From the NCBI GenBank assembly GCA_031987605.1, contig DALZZF010000008.1, positions 57,024-121,023 on the forward strand: a DNA stretch of 64,000 nucleotides. Direction: 5' to 3'. The stretch comes from JAFAGO01 sp031987605. GTDB taxonomy: Bacteria > Bacteroidota > Bacteroidia > Flavobacteriales > Weeksellaceae. Every line of letters begins with the position of its first letter. The stretch's first letter is position 1. A model generated the notes under the pieces. The model did no database searches and was not told the DNA's origin. It saw only the letters and a list, made by a program, of their open reading frames with translations. Below are positions 42,604-51,908 of the stretch, one piece after another. Position numbers and translations under genes: made by a program.

Positions 42604-45005
42604 TGAAGATTTCAAATAACTGGCTGAAAGAATACATTAAAACCGATCTGAAACCCGAAAAAATAGGGGAATACCTCACAGATATTGGTCTTGAAGTAGA
42701 AGGAATCGAAAAATTTGAATCCGTAAAAGGAAGCCTAGAAGGAATTGTGGTAGGAAAAGTTTTAACCTGCGAAAAACATCCGAATGCCGATAAACTCAAG
42801 AAAACAACAGTAGATATCGGAAAAGGAAAAACGCTGCATATTGTTTGTGGGGCACCTAATGTGGATGCCGGACAAACCGTTCCCGTTGCCACAATCGGTA
42901 CAAAAATTTATGGCAAAGACGGAAGTTCATTTGAAATCAAAGAAGCCAAAATCCGTGGAGAAGTTTCTCAGGGAATGATTTGTGCAGAAGATGAATTAGG
43001 ATTGAGCAACGACCACGGTGGAATTATGGTTCTGGATGAAAACATCTACAAAACCGGAACTCCGTTTGCAGAATATTTTGATCTGGTAAACGACTCTGTT
43101 TACGAAATCGGACTTACACCAAACCGTACCGATGCAATGGCGCATTATGGCGTTGCCAGAGATCTGAATGCATTTCTGATTTCCAATGATATGCCTTCGG
43201 AATTTGAAAAAATAAAATCTCTTCCGGTAGAAATTGAAGGGAACAACGATTTTCAATTAGAGGTGGAAGATGCAGAACTTTGTCCGAGATATATTGGAGC
43301 AGTCATCGAAAATGTTGAGGTAAAAGAATCTCCGGAATGGCTGAAAAATTATCTGAAAGCCATCGGACTTTCCCCGATTAATAACGTGGTGGACATTACC
43401 AATTACATCCTTCACGGTTTGGGACAGCCTTTGCACGCTTTCGATGCCGATAAAATTTCCGGGAAAAACGTAAAAGTAGGAACCGTTGCAGCAGGAACGA
43501 AATTCACCACTTTGGATGGAGTAGAGCGCACACTAAATGGCTCTGAAATCATCATTAAAGACGGAAACGGAAATCCGATGTGTATCGCCGGAGTTTTGGG
43601 CGGAACCGATTCCGGAGTTTCTGCCGAAACCAAAAATATTTTTCTGGAAAGTGCCTATTTCAATCCGGTGGCAATTCGTAAAGCAGCAAAAGCACATGGT
43701 TTGAATACGGATGCTTCGTTTCGTTTTGAAAGAGGAATTGATCCCAACAGCGTTCGCACCAGCATTACCCACGCCATTAAATTAATCGAAGATATTACCG
43801 GCGGAAAACTAACCGGACAAATCCTTGAAAGTTATCCTAAAAAGATCGAAGACCATTATATCATACTGAGATTCCCGAAAATTGAGCAGATTCTCGGCAC
43901 AAAAATTCACCGCGAAAAAATTAAGGAAATCCTGAAATCACTGGAAATCAATATTCTCAATGAAATTGCAAATGGTCTGGAAATTTCAGTTCCGGCATAC
44001 AGAGCCGATGTTACGCGTGAAATTGATGTGATTGAAGAAATCCTCAGAATTTACGGATATAACAAAATTGATGCGCCACAGAAAATATCCTTCACTCCCG
44101 TAAAATTAAGTGTAAACGATCAGGATGAATTGGAAAATTCGTGGGCAAGAACTTTACAAAGCAACGGATTTCATGAGGTGATGAACAATTCGCTTACTTC
44201 CTTAAAAGATGAAACCGATGCCGTGAAATTACTGAATCCTTTAAGTTCCGACCTTGCATTTATGAGAACTTCTTTGTTGGAAGGGCTTTTGGAAAATACT
44301 GCGTACAACATCAACCGTAAAAATCCGGATATAAAATTCTTTGAACTCGGGAAAATTTATCATAAAAGAAATGGTCATTTTGAAGAACGCAAACAACTGG
44401 CAATCGCAGTTTCCGGAAGAAATCATCCTGAAAACTGGCTGGAGCCGAAATCTGCAACGGACTTCTTTTTCCTTAAAGGATATTTGAATGTGCTTCTGGA
44501 AAAAGTGAACATTCAAACCGAAGAAAAATCTCTGGAAGACAGCCGTTTTTCGGATGCTTTGGAAATGGTTTCCGATGGGAAAGTTGTGGCAAGATTAGGA
44601 AAAGTGGCACCATCTTTATTGAAAGATTTCGATATCGATCAACCTGTTTTTTATGCAGAAATTGAACTGGAAATGGTTCAGAAATTAAGATCAAAAGAAA
44701 ATTTGGTATTCCGGGATATTCCGAAATTCAACAAAATAAGAAGAGATCTGGCATTGCTGCTCGATAAAAATGTAAGTTATGCAAAACTCTACGAAACCGC
44801 ACAAAAAAATAAATCGCCCTATCTGAAATCGGTAAATCTTTTTGATGTGTATGAAGGGAAAAACCTTCCGGAAGGCAAAAAATCCTATGCGTTGAGTTTT
44901 GAACTTCTGAACGAAGAAAAAACCATGGATGAAAAAGAGATTTCAGAAGTGATGAACAGTTTGATTAAGTCCTTTGAAAAAGATTTTTCAGCACAACTTC
45001 GATAG
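42603..45005 (+). CDS. pheT: phenylalanyl-tRNA synthetase beta chain
   Basis: 800 aa, typical. Domains in order: tRNA-binding EMAP-like fold about 40-150 (VGKVLTCEKHPNADKLKKTTVDIG), B3/B4 editing domain about 210-390, B5 domain with KAAKAHGLNTDASFRFERGIDPN preceding it, catalytic-like core and C-terminal anticodon-binding FDX-ACB (FRDIPKFNKIRRDLALLLDKNVSY ... KSYALSFELLNEEKTMDEKEI). It pairs with PheS, encoded elsewhere, to charge tRNA-Phe. It overlaps the preceding gene by one base. Confidence 0.97.
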   Translation: MKISNNWLKEYIKTDLKPEKIGEYLTDIGLEVEGIEKFESVKGSLEGIVVGKVLTCEKHPNADKLKKTTVDIGKGKTLHIVCGAPNVDAGQTVPVATIGTKIYGKDGSSFEIKEAKIRGEVSQGMICAEDELGLSNDHGGIMVLDENIYKTGTPFAEYFDLVNDSVYEIGLTPNRTDAMAHYGVARDLNAFLISNDMPSEFEKIKSLPVEIEGNNDFQLEVEDAELCPRYIGAVIENVEVKESPEWLKNYLKAIGLSPINNVVDITNYILHGLGQPLHAFDADKISGKNVKVGTVAAGTKFTTLDGVERTLNGSEIIIKDGNGNPMCIAGVLGGTDSGVSAETKNIFLESAYFNPVAIRKAAKAHGLNTDASFRFERGIDPNSVRTSITHAIKLIEDITGGKLTGQILESYPKKIEDHYIILRFPKIEQILGTKIHREKIKEILKSLEINILNEIANGLEISVPAYRADVTREIDVIEEILRIYGYNKIDAPQKISFTPVKLSVNDQDELENSWARTLQSNGFHEVMNNSLTSLKDETDAVKLLNPLSSDLAFMRTSLLEGLLENTAYNINRKNPDIKFFELGKIYHKRNGHFEERKQLAIAVSGRNHPENWLEPKSATDFFFLKGYLNVLLEKVNIQTEEKSLEDSRFSDALEMVSDGKVVARLGKVAPSLLKDFDIDQPVFYAEIELEMVQKLRSKENLVFRDIPKFNKIRRDLALLLDKNVSYAKLYETAQKNKSPYLKSVNLFDVYEGKNLPEGKKSYALSFELLNEEKTMDEKEISEVMNSLIKSFEKDFSAQLR

Positions 45006-45025
45006 ATCTTTCGGGAATATTTTGT

Positions 45026-45033
45026 TACATTTG
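45026..45033 (+). promoter_or_regulatory. candidate -7 box of the META gene
   Basis: TACATTTG, an exact TAnnTTTG match 22 bp before the ATG at 45055; the -33 region overlaps the pheT end and is unclear. Confidence 0.45.
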
Positions 45034-45054
45034 AAAAGATAAAAAATTCAGAAA

Positions 45055-45456
45055 ATGAAAAAATTATTGCTCATCATAAGCACAACTGCACTGCTGGCAT
45101 CGTGTTCATCAGTTGCCACTTCTTCAAAAGCCGGGAAAAGCCAACCCAATGTAACCGATACCAACTGGACGCTTGCCGATCAGGTAAAAGGCGAGGTTCC
45201 GACCCTTAAACTGGAAAGTGGAAGAATTGGCGGAAATGCCGGTTGCAATACGTATTTCAGCGATGTTACCATTGATTCTTCAACGGGAAGTTTTAAAGCC
45301 GGAGCCATTGCTTCTACCAAAAAAATGTGCCCGAATATGAGCGTGGAAAAGAACTATTTGCAGACGCTTGCGGAAGTTAACCGCTATGTAGTAAACGGTT
45401 CCGTGCTGGAATTGTACAAAGATAATTTGCTGATGCTGAAATTCAATAAGAATTAG
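45055..45456 (+). CDS. META-domain lipoprotein (HslJ-like)
   Basis: 133 aa, lipoprotein signal with lipobox LLASC (Cys17). The remainder is one META domain: W in TNWTLADQ, GGNAGCNTYFSD, and IASTKKMCPNMSVEKNYLQTL, matching the HslJ pattern in which a conserved Cys pair and the Met precede the last helix. HslJ-type proteins are linked with heat shock and novobiocin resistance in E. coli; the role here is unknown. The stop codon abuts the target duplication of a MITE that begins at 45465. Confidence 0.88.
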   Translation: MKKLLLIISTTALLASCSSVATSSKAGKSQPNVTDTNWTLADQVKGEVPTLKLESGRIGGNAGCNTYFSDVTIDSSTGSFKAGAIASTKKMCPNMSVEKNYLQTLAEVNRYVVNGSVLELYKDNLLMLKFNKN

Positions 45457-45464
45457 TTTTAGAA

Positions 45465-45726
45465 CAGGCAATACGCATTACAATTAACGCAAAGGGAAAC
45501 GAAGAATTCATTCAAAAAATCTTTAAATAAAGATAAACAAAGGCGATAAATCTTAATTAAAGTAATACAAAATAATTTTCTTCGTATTACATTCGTAAAT
45601 GAAATGTCTTTGTATTTCTTAAAATTATTGTTTAAACAAATGAAAAATCTTTGTTTTTATTTGCGTTTATTGATTTTATTTCAATAAATCAATATAATTT
45701 AATAATATTTTAATGCGTTTGACTTG
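45465..45726. mobile_element. MITE-like palindromic element, copy 1
   Basis: 262 bp. Ends CAGG-CAATACGCATTA and, on the other strand, CAAGTCAA-ACGCATTA form terminal inverted repeats. Flanks GTTTTAGAA (45456-45464) and ATTTTAGAA (45727-45735) are an apparent 9-bp target duplication with one mismatch. The inside is one long imperfect palindrome: AACGCAAAgggAAACgAAG pairs with CTTTGTTTTTATTTGCGTT, and the centre GTAATAC/GTATTAC folds. No ORF, so it would be moved by a transposase from elsewhere. Inverted copy at 63456-63723, about 95% alike by eye. Confidence 0.8.
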
Positions 45727-45764
45727 ATTTTAGAAAACTGAAGCAAAACAAAAGCGCTAAAAAT

Positions 45765-45797
45765 AAAAGGAACCCAATATTTTTGAGTTCCTTTTTT
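45765..45797. terminator. terminator between META and small acidic gene
   Basis: AAAAGGAAC ... GTTCCTTTTTT hairpin; A-rich on the left and T-rich on the right, so it can serve both convergent genes. Confidence 0.7.
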
Positions 45798-45818
45798 GTT
45801 CTGTTGATTATCGGGATT

Positions 45819-46061
45819 TTATTCTTCGTCCTCTTCGTCGTCGTATCTTGCTAATTCTTCGTCGCACCAAACGAAAGCGGCTTCCACAACTTTTGTTGCT
45901 TCATCAGCCATAGTTTCTTCGTCGTCGCCTTCCAGATCGTCCAACCATTCTACTTCTTCTTCTTCAACATTCAGGATGAAGCGCGGATATTCGGTATGAA
46001 CCACAAATAAATCCTCAGGAAAATCCAAATTATCGGCCAGTAAAAACTTAGGTAATTTCAT
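45819..46061 (-). CDS. small acidic protein, function unknown
   Basis: 80 aa, strongly acidic, ending in RYDDEEDEE. The first half has an ordered look (LPKFLLADNLDFPEDLFVVHTEYPRFILNV), the second is Glu/Asp-rich with one Cys-Trp pair. It has a good ATG, codon use like the neighbours, and a terminator just beyond its end, so I consider it real. I do not recognise a family; it may be a conserved flavobacterial orphan. It follows the polytopic membrane protein gene on the same strand, but starts 41 bp beyond it. Confidence 0.7.
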   Translation of the reverse strand: MKLPKFLLADNLDFPEDLFVVHTEYPRFILNVEEEEVEWLDDLEGDDEETMADEATKVVEAAFVWCDEELARYDDEEDEE

Positions 46062-46101
46062 ATTGTTTAGGTTTTTATATCTGTATCAAAGATAATTAAT
46101 T

Positions 46102-47430
46102 TTATTGGAATTTATTGGTCTGGATTCTAATTTTTCGTAAAACTTTGTACTGGGTTAAAGTTCTGTTTTTCAGGGTATCTTTTGGTTTAAACGTCATGTA
46201 AACTTCCGGATTTACGGTGCTGATGAGTTCTGCCATCTGCACTTTGTCCAGATCTGCTTCGTTTGGAGCGTAAAAATGTATCGGTCCCGTTTTCAAATTT
46301 TCTTCATTTAAAAAACGTGTGATTTGCTTTCTGTTTTCAAGATAATTTCCTCTCGAAAGCCATGTAAAAGCCAAACAGGTAATCAAACTCAGAACAGGAA
46401 TTGTATACGTAAGTTTTCCGAAAACCTGATAAACTTTTTTAAAAAAAACCATCCAAACTGGAAGTATAAAAGGACTCAATAATCGATAATCCAAAGGATT
46501 TACCGAGTAAAAATACTGGATGAAATACGAACACAAAATCCCGATAATGCCCACAAATACAAAATATTTTTCAGTTTCGGATAATGGAATACGGATGAAG
46601 AGAAAAGCCATTAGCAAAAGATTTAACGCTCCGATTCCGTAGATTCCGTAATTGATGATTCCGCCACCCGAATTTGCAATATGGATAAATGGATTAAAAC
46701 TCGCCGCTAACCCCTGAAAAAGTTCCAACAAAAGTTTTGAAGTAGGATGAAGTCCGATTTCCAGAAACTGCTGCACATATTTTTCATTATACACATCCAC
46801 AAAAAGAAACTTATATAAAACCACAAAAATAAACCCGATAATCGCGGATATTATAAATGCTTTCCCATATTTTTTACGATAGGAAATCAGCCCGTAAAGA
46901 AATGATGCTCCGATAAAAAACAATGCGCTATACCGAATGTTATACAGCAGAATCAACAGTATGCTGAGATAAAAAACCGAAGTGAAAACGGAGTATTTGC
47001 CAATAATAATATTTCTTGAAACATACAGGAATACCAATACAAATGGGAGAATCATCGGCTCACTCATGGTATACGAAAAAATCGAAACATAACTGATGAG
47101 TGCCCCAATAATAATAATTTCTTTCAGGTAAAAGTTCTTTTTCCAGGCAAAGCAAACCATAAAAATATAAGCCAGAATCCCGATGAGTTTGCTGCTCCAG
47201 AATTCATCAATTCCAACCATGGAAATAAATTTCAAACTGAGTGGATAACCTAAGGGAGTCGTTGTATTATCAATAATCGGAAATACTTTTGCTGTTCTGA
47301 AAAACCTGATGGAATCGGGCGAAACTCTTCCTTTTTCGTTCAGAAGAAACCGTAAAACAATCATGATTAACGTAAAGACCACCAAAGAAATCTGGAGCAA
47401 TTTTTCTTGGCTTCGTTGGGTTTTCAGCAT
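46102..47430 (-). CDS. polytopic membrane protein (GT-C-like), function unknown
   Basis: 442 aa with roughly 11 hydrophobic helices and a soluble C-terminal tail of about 80 residues. The loop after TM1 has GRVSPDSIRFFRTAKVFPIIDNTTTPLGYPLS, acidic and near the membrane, as in dolichol- or polyprenyl-phosphate-sugar dependent GT-C glycosyltransferases, but no firm catalytic motif. A lipid-linked sugar transferase is therefore only a guess. Its ATG lies 22 bp after the hbd stop, so co-transcription with hbd is possible. Confidence 0.7.
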   Translation of the reverse strand: MLKTQRSQEKLLQISLVVFTLIMIVLRFLLNEKGRVSPDSIRFFRTAKVFPIIDNTTTPLGYPLSLKFISMVGIDEFWSSKLIGILAYIFMVCFAWKKNFYLKEIIIIGALISYVSIFSYTMSEPMILPFVLVFLYVSRNIIIGKYSVFTSVFYLSILLILLYNIRYSALFFIGASFLYGLISYRKKYGKAFIISAIIGFIFVVLYKFLFVDVYNEKYVQQFLEIGLHPTSKLLLELFQGLAASFNPFIHIANSGGGIINYGIYGIGALNLLLMAFLFIRIPLSETEKYFVFVGIIGILCSYFIQYFYSVNPLDYRLLSPFILPVWMVFFKKVYQVFGKLTYTIPVLSLITCLAFTWLSRGNYLENRKQITRFLNEENLKTGPIHFYAPNEADLDKVQMAELISTVNPEVYMTFKPKDTLKNRTLTQYKVLRKIRIQTNKFQ

Positions 47431-47452
47431 TTTTATTGGGGTTATATTTTCT

Positions 47453-48343
47453 TTACTTCAAAAACATTTTCGATACTTTTTCGGCTTTCTTCGATTCGGA
47501 ATAATCGTAAAAACCTTCTCCGGATTTTACGCCTTTTTTACCCGCCATTACCATATTTACCAGCAACGGATTTGGAGCGTATTTCGGATTTTTGAAGCCA
47601 TCATACATTACATTCAGAATGGCCAGGCAAACGTCCAGACCGATAAAATCGGCTAATTGCAATGGTCCCATCGGATGTGCCATTCCCAGTTTCATTACCG
47701 TATCGATTTCTTCCACTCCGGCAACGCCATTGTATAAAGTTTCAATCGCTTCGTTAATCATCGGCATCAGAATTCTGTTGGCCACAAAACCCGGATAATC
47801 ATTTACTTCAACCGGAACTTTTCCCAAAGTCTTGGACATTTCGAAAACCGCCTCAAATGTTTCTTTTGAAGTAGAGTAGCCTTTGATGATTTCCACCAGT
47901 TTCATCATCGGAACTGGATTCATAAAGTGCATGCCGATCACTTTTTCCGGACGTTGGGTGGCGGAAGCAATTTTTGTAATGGAAATGGAAGAAGTATTGG
48001 TGGCCAGAATACAGTTTTCGGGAGCAAACTCATCCATCTGCGAAAATATTTTCAGTTTTAAATCCTGATTTTCTGTGGCGGCTTCCACAATTAAATCCGC
48101 ATTTTCGGCGGCTATTTTCAGTTCGGTAAAAGTGGAAATATTGCCCAGCGTTTCGGTTTTTTGTTCGTCTGTCAGATTTCCTTTGGCTACGATTCTGTCG
48201 AGATTGGTGGTAATGGTTTTCAGTCCGCGATCCAATGCTTCCTGAGAAACATCTACCAGATTTACTCTAAAACCACTTTGCGCAAATGTATGGGCAATTC
48301 CGTTTCCCATTGTTCCTGCACCAATAACCACAATATTTTTCAT
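47453..48343 (-). CDS. 3-hydroxyacyl-CoA dehydrogenase (3-hydroxybutyryl-CoA type)
   Basis: 296 aa, the short single-function form. N-terminal Rossmann fold with VIGAGTMGNGIAHTFAQSGF, then NTSSISITKIA, the catalytic His in GMHFMNPVPMMKLVEI, Glu in the E-I-I-K-G segment, and the C-terminal dimer domain with YPGFVANRILMPMINEAIETL and GMAHPMGPLQLADFIGLDVCL. It oxidises (S)-3-hydroxybutyryl-CoA with NAD(P) in fatty-acid or butyrate metabolism. The symbol hbd or paaH would fit but I cannot choose. Confidence 0.93.
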   Translation of the reverse strand: MKNIVVIGAGTMGNGIAHTFAQSGFRVNLVDVSQEALDRGLKTITTNLDRIVAKGNLTDEQKTETLGNISTFTELKIAAENADLIVEAATENQDLKLKIFSQMDEFAPENCILATNTSSISITKIASATQRPEKVIGMHFMNPVPMMKLVEIIKGYSTSKETFEAVFEMSKTLGKVPVEVNDYPGFVANRILMPMINEAIETLYNGVAGVEEIDTVMKLGMAHPMGPLQLADFIGLDVCLAILNVMYDGFKNPKYAPNPLLVNMVMAGKKGVKSGEGFYDYSESKKAEKVSKMFLK

Positions 48344-48386
48344 AAGTATTTTTTTTTGGAGATTTTTTATCGTTTTTAATTTTCTT

Positions 48387-49292
48387 TTATTTCATTTGGA
48401 AAAAGAATCCTTGCTTTTTTGAGGATAGATCATCATAAACTGCCTTAGAAATATCCGAAATCATTTTGCAGTTTACGGTTTCCGCTTCAGTAGAATTAAT
48501 TACAAAAACTACAATGGAGTAGTGCTTTCCGTTGGGAAGAGTAACAATTCCTGAATCGTTTTCAGCGATGGTCAGGTTATCCTGCTTTCCGGAACTTCCT
48601 GTTTTATGGGCAACGCTTGATTTTGGGAGTTGCTCTTTCAGTTTATTGGTTCCGGTACTGGTTTCCAGCATGATTTTGTACAAATATTCAGTGGATTCCG
48701 GGCTGATAATCTGTTGTTCATAAAAAGATTTTAACAAAGCTGCTAAGGATTTTGTTGTAGTATAGTTCTGGTATAAATATTCTACTCCTTTATGCATCCA
48801 TTCCTCATTGTATTTGATCTGAAAATCTTTTACATTTTTAGAATCCATAAATTTCTGAACGGTTTCAGTTCCGCCAATCAGTCGCAATAAAATATCGCAA
48901 CCGTTGTTATCGCTTTGTGAAACGGTAAATTTCAGAATTTCATCCAAGGTAAGTTCTACATTTCCTTCGGGATATTTTTCACGAATCGGGCTCCAAGTAT
49001 TTTCCATAAGATCCGATTTTTTGACCAGAATTTTCTGTTTAAGGGATAGTTTTCCTTTATCCACTTCATCCAAAACTGCGCAGGCGATGTGGTATTTAAA
49101 CACACTCAGCATCGGAAGTTTTTTTGAAGCATTGGAATTATCAAACTGAAACGGGAAATCAATTCCCTTTACAGAAACAGCCACAGTAGCATTTTTTCCT
49201 TTGGTAATGGTGTTAATTTGCTTTTTAAGAGAAATGTTCTGAGCCGCAACAAAAGTGGTGCAAAACAAAAAAAGCAGTACGATTTTTTTCAT
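48387..49292 (-). CDS. class A beta-lactamase, subclass A2 type
   Basis: 301 aa with a signal peptide (VLLFLFCTTFVAAQ). All class A active-site motifs are present: S63-V-F-K66 (SxxK), S127-D128-N129 (SDN), Glu163 in the omega loop, followed by MH...YQNYTTTKS, and K231-T-G. The MH and YQN(W/Y) context is that of the A2 group (PER, VEB, CGA, CIA, CfxA), which includes extended-spectrum enzymes native to Chryseobacterium; sequence alone cannot set the spectrum. No integron, IS or plasmid gene is nearby and codon use matches the neighbours, so it is probably intrinsic. It has a promoter candidate at 49324-49331. Confidence 0.92.
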   Translation of the reverse strand: MKKIVLLFLFCTTFVAAQNISLKKQINTITKGKNATVAVSVKGIDFPFQFDNSNASKKLPMLSVFKYHIACAVLDEVDKGKLSLKQKILVKKSDLMENTWSPIREKYPEGNVELTLDEILKFTVSQSDNNGCDILLRLIGGTETVQKFMDSKNVKDFQIKYNEEWMHKGVEYLYQNYTTTKSLAALLKSFYEQQIISPESTEYLYKIMLETSTGTNKLKEQLPKSSVAHKTGSSGKQDNLTIAENDSGIVTLPNGKHYSIVVFVINSTEAETVNCKMISDISKAVYDDLSSKKQGFFFQMK

Positions 49293-49323
49293 ACTGCAAT
49301 CTAATTTATTTTTGAATTTTGTA

Positions 49324-49331
49324 CAAATTTA
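49324..49331 (-). promoter_or_regulatory. candidate -7 box of the beta-lactamase gene
   Basis: TAAATTTG on the minus strand, overlapping the end of the upstream GH5 gene, with TTTG 23 bp further up (49355-49358). It would allow the lactamase to be expressed independently of GH5. Confidence 0.5.
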
Positions 49332-51062
49332 TTTCACCTCAAACGATTTGAACTCAAAACCACCATCATCAAAATAAAAACGGATTTTGTTTTCACCGTT
49401 TTTCACCGGAACGTTTTTAATTTCGTAAACAGACCATGCGGAAGTATTTTTATCCGCTGGTAAAATGGCATTGGCAAGAATTTTTCCGGTAGCATCTTTT
49501 AAGGTAATTTTTGAAGTTTTCCCCGAATTTCTATATTCTATTTTTACGGTTTTATTTCCGCTTTTTTTTGCATTAAATGTGTACTGAAGCCATTCTGCAG
49601 GTTCAATTTTTCCAACATAATAAGGGAAATCTTTGTCGTTACTATTATAAATATCTACTGCATCATTGCGCATTTGATTTCCGGAATTCCATTCCGAACG
49701 TTTTTGAGGATCGCTTACCCAAAGATTCATGGTATCGGTATCGAAATAAGCGGAGTTCAATCGTCCCAAATCGTATTCTGCTGCAAAAATTTTTCCCGGA
49801 ATACTATGTTTTTTAAACGGTTTTGAATCTGGATTTTGAATTTGTCGGAACATCGCATCAATGACATCATCCTTTATTTCTGTATTTTTCAGTTTATAAT
49901 TTTCTGCGATTTGCATTAATGCTTTTTCTGCAAATTCCCGGGTTGGTTTTTGTCCGCCATTTTGCCAGTAATCCAAAAGTTGCTGATATTCCGGAGTGAT
50001 TTTCACATTGGTAATTCCGGCAATATTGTCGATTTTTTTCATCGGCCAAAATGCCCACCCGATATTATGCTGATCCATGAGTTGAATCACTTCGGTAAAC
50101 CAAACATTTGAATTTTCTCCGGTTTCTCCAAGCCAGATCGGAACATTGTATTTTTCGCGATAATCCAGCATTTGCTGAATGGTGGCGTTATCATTATTCG
50201 ACCAGTATTTATGGAAACTCAACACCAAATTGTCATCCCAAAGCGGGAAAATTCCATTGTAATTATTTCCCCAGCAGTTGCCTTCCACGAAAATAATGTG
50301 TTTCTGATCGACTTCCCGAATGGCTTTGGTAATATCCATCTGAAGTTTTCTTAACGGTACATTTCCTTTTTCATCGCAGCCGTTTTTGTTGGTTCCGGTA
50401 AAATTCCAGTTGGGCTCATTGATGAGATCATAACCGCCAATCCAAGGACTGTCTTTATAGCGTTCTGCCAATTTTTTCCATAGGGCAATGGTTTTCTGCT
50501 GATTTTCTTCGCTTTCCCAAACGGAAGGTTTGTTTTCATCATAATCCGAAATATTGGCATCTTTTCCCTGTCCGCCAGGAACGGCATGCAAATCCAGAAT
50601 CAGATAAATTTTGTTGTCTTCGCACCATTTCAGCAAATCGTCTGTCATTTTGAAACCATCGTCAATCCATGTGTTTTGCCCTTTTACCGGTTCTTTTTCG
50701 ATGGGCAATGTGTAGAGTTTGTAATGCATCGGAAGCCGGATTGAATTGAATCCCCATTTTGCAAGAGAATCAATATCCGCTTTTGTAATACCGTTTTTAT
50801 GATAGGCTTGGTAAAACTTATTTTTTCCGCCTTCACCGATTAATTCTGCTATTTTTTCTTCAATTTTATATTGTGGGCCTGCAAAATCTGCGGTTTTCAG
50901 CATATAGCCTTCCTGAAGCATCCATCCTCCAAGTCCAAGTCCTTTCAAAACAATATTTTGTCCTTTTTCGTTGACGATTTTTTGTCCGTCAGCTTTTAAA
51001 AAACTTTGAGAATACAAAAGAGAGCCAAGAAAAATAGCACTCAAAAATGTGTATTTTTTCAT
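49329..51062 (-). CDS. exported GH5 glycosidase with C-terminal CBM
   Basis: 577 aa from the ATG at 51062 (MKKYTFLSAIFLGSLLYSQ, signal peptide). GH5 barrel about residues 20-400: WGFNSIRLPMHYKLYT, LDLHAVPGGQG, acid/base Glu in GYDLINEPNW, nucleophile Glu in PIWLGETGEN. Residues about 440-577 form a CBM6-like beta-sandwich (AAEYDLGRLNSAYFDT ... PAEWLQYTFNAKKSGNKTVKIEYRNSG). It probably hydrolyses a beta-glucan; the relatives include exo-1,3-glucanases and endoglucanases. No SusC/D pair lies nearby, so it is not part of a typical PUL. Confidence 0.9.
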   Translation of the reverse strand: MKKYTFLSAIFLGSLLYSQSFLKADGQKIVNEKGQNIVLKGLGLGGWMLQEGYMLKTADFAGPQYKIEEKIAELIGEGGKNKFYQAYHKNGITKADIDSLAKWGFNSIRLPMHYKLYTLPIEKEPVKGQNTWIDDGFKMTDDLLKWCEDNKIYLILDLHAVPGGQGKDANISDYDENKPSVWESEENQQKTIALWKKLAERYKDSPWIGGYDLINEPNWNFTGTNKNGCDEKGNVPLRKLQMDITKAIREVDQKHIIFVEGNCWGNNYNGIFPLWDDNLVLSFHKYWSNNDNATIQQMLDYREKYNVPIWLGETGENSNVWFTEVIQLMDQHNIGWAFWPMKKIDNIAGITNVKITPEYQQLLDYWQNGGQKPTREFAEKALMQIAENYKLKNTEIKDDVIDAMFRQIQNPDSKPFKKHSIPGKIFAAEYDLGRLNSAYFDTDTMNLWVSDPQKRSEWNSGNQMRNDAVDIYNSNDKDFPYYVGKIEPAEWLQYTFNAKKSGNKTVKIEYRNSGKTSKITLKDATGKILANAILPADKNTSAWSVYEIKNVPVKNGENKIRFYFDDGGFEFKSFEVK

Positions 51063-51128
51063 GTTGCAGTATTTGCATAAAGATAAGGAAAAATTATAAA
51101 TCTCATAATGAGACAATATAAAAATTCT

Positions 51129-51908
51129 TTATTTTTTCAGAAATTCAAGAATTTTTGAAGTCATAAAAATTCTTTCTTCAGGACTTGCATCATCATCCAT
51201 CTGGTTGTGTTTGATGTTGCTAAAAATTACGGTCATTCCTAATTTTTTTTGTTCTTCTTCGGAAGGAAGTACCCCTTCATCTGCTTCAAAATCAACGGAA
51301 CGAATGGTAAATGATTTCGGTTTTGAAAGTCTTGGAAATGCCATTCTTCGGTTATCCAGCGCAATGAGTTTACTTACTTTTTCAGGATGAAGTCCGGCAT
51401 ACAAAGCAGAAATATCTCCTCCATTTGAATGCCCGATCAGGACTAATTTGTCGTATTTTAAATTTGGAAATTTCTTTTTAATTTTTTTCAGAACAAAATC
51501 AATATTCTCTGCTCCTCGTTCCCAGTTCGGGCGGCGGACAATTTGTGGTTTTCCCTCGGTTTTGAGCAATTCATCCGTTTTCAGTTCGTGCTGAATACTG
51601 ACCACAAAATATCCTTTTTCAGCCAGATAATCAGTAAGATAATTATAATCATTTACAAACGCATCACCACTGTTCAATGCATAACCATGACTGAAAAATA
51701 TCGGAATCTTATTTTGAATATCTCCGTTTTTGGTTTGATAAAGGGCAACGGGAACTTCCCGGTTTCTTGCTTTATCATACAACACCTCAATCTTTTGAAG
51801 ATAGGCTTCATCATCGGTTTTAAAAGTATGTTTTTGAACAGAACAACTGATGAACAGTAGACAAAAAAGAAAAGAAAAGCACTTCATATGAAAGGTTAAC
51901 TCACTCAT
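51129..51908 (-). CDS. alpha/beta-hydrolase lipoprotein
   Basis: 259 aa. The ATG at 51908 overlaps the stop of the preceding gene as TAATG, which argues for coupling; the ATG at 51887 (MKCFSFLFCLLFISC) would give a more standard lipoprotein signal with lipobox FISC. Alpha/beta hydrolase motifs: oxyanion FFSHGYALN, nucleophile GHSNGGD, Asp in SVDFEADEG region and a late His in NIKHNQMDD. It resembles the platelet-activating-factor acetylhydrolase/dienelactone-like group; substrate unknown. Confidence 0.82.
   Translation of the reverse strand: MSELTFHMKCFSFLFCLLFISCSVQKHTFKTDDEAYLQKIEVLYDKARNREVPVALYQTKNGDIQNKIPIFFSHGYALNSGDAFVNDYNYLTDYLAEKGYFVVSIQHELKTDELLKTEGKPQIVRRPNWERGAENIDFVLKKIKKKFPNLKYDKLVLIGHSNGGDISALYAGLHPEKVSKLIALDNRRMAFPRLSKPKSFTIRSVDFEADEGVLPSEEEQKKLGMTVIFSNIKHNQMDDDASPEERIFMTSKILEFLKK

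Noticed and set aside
48387..49292. Acquired resistance gene on a mobile element
   Set aside because: No IS, integrase, attC site or composition change is seen around it; it looks native.
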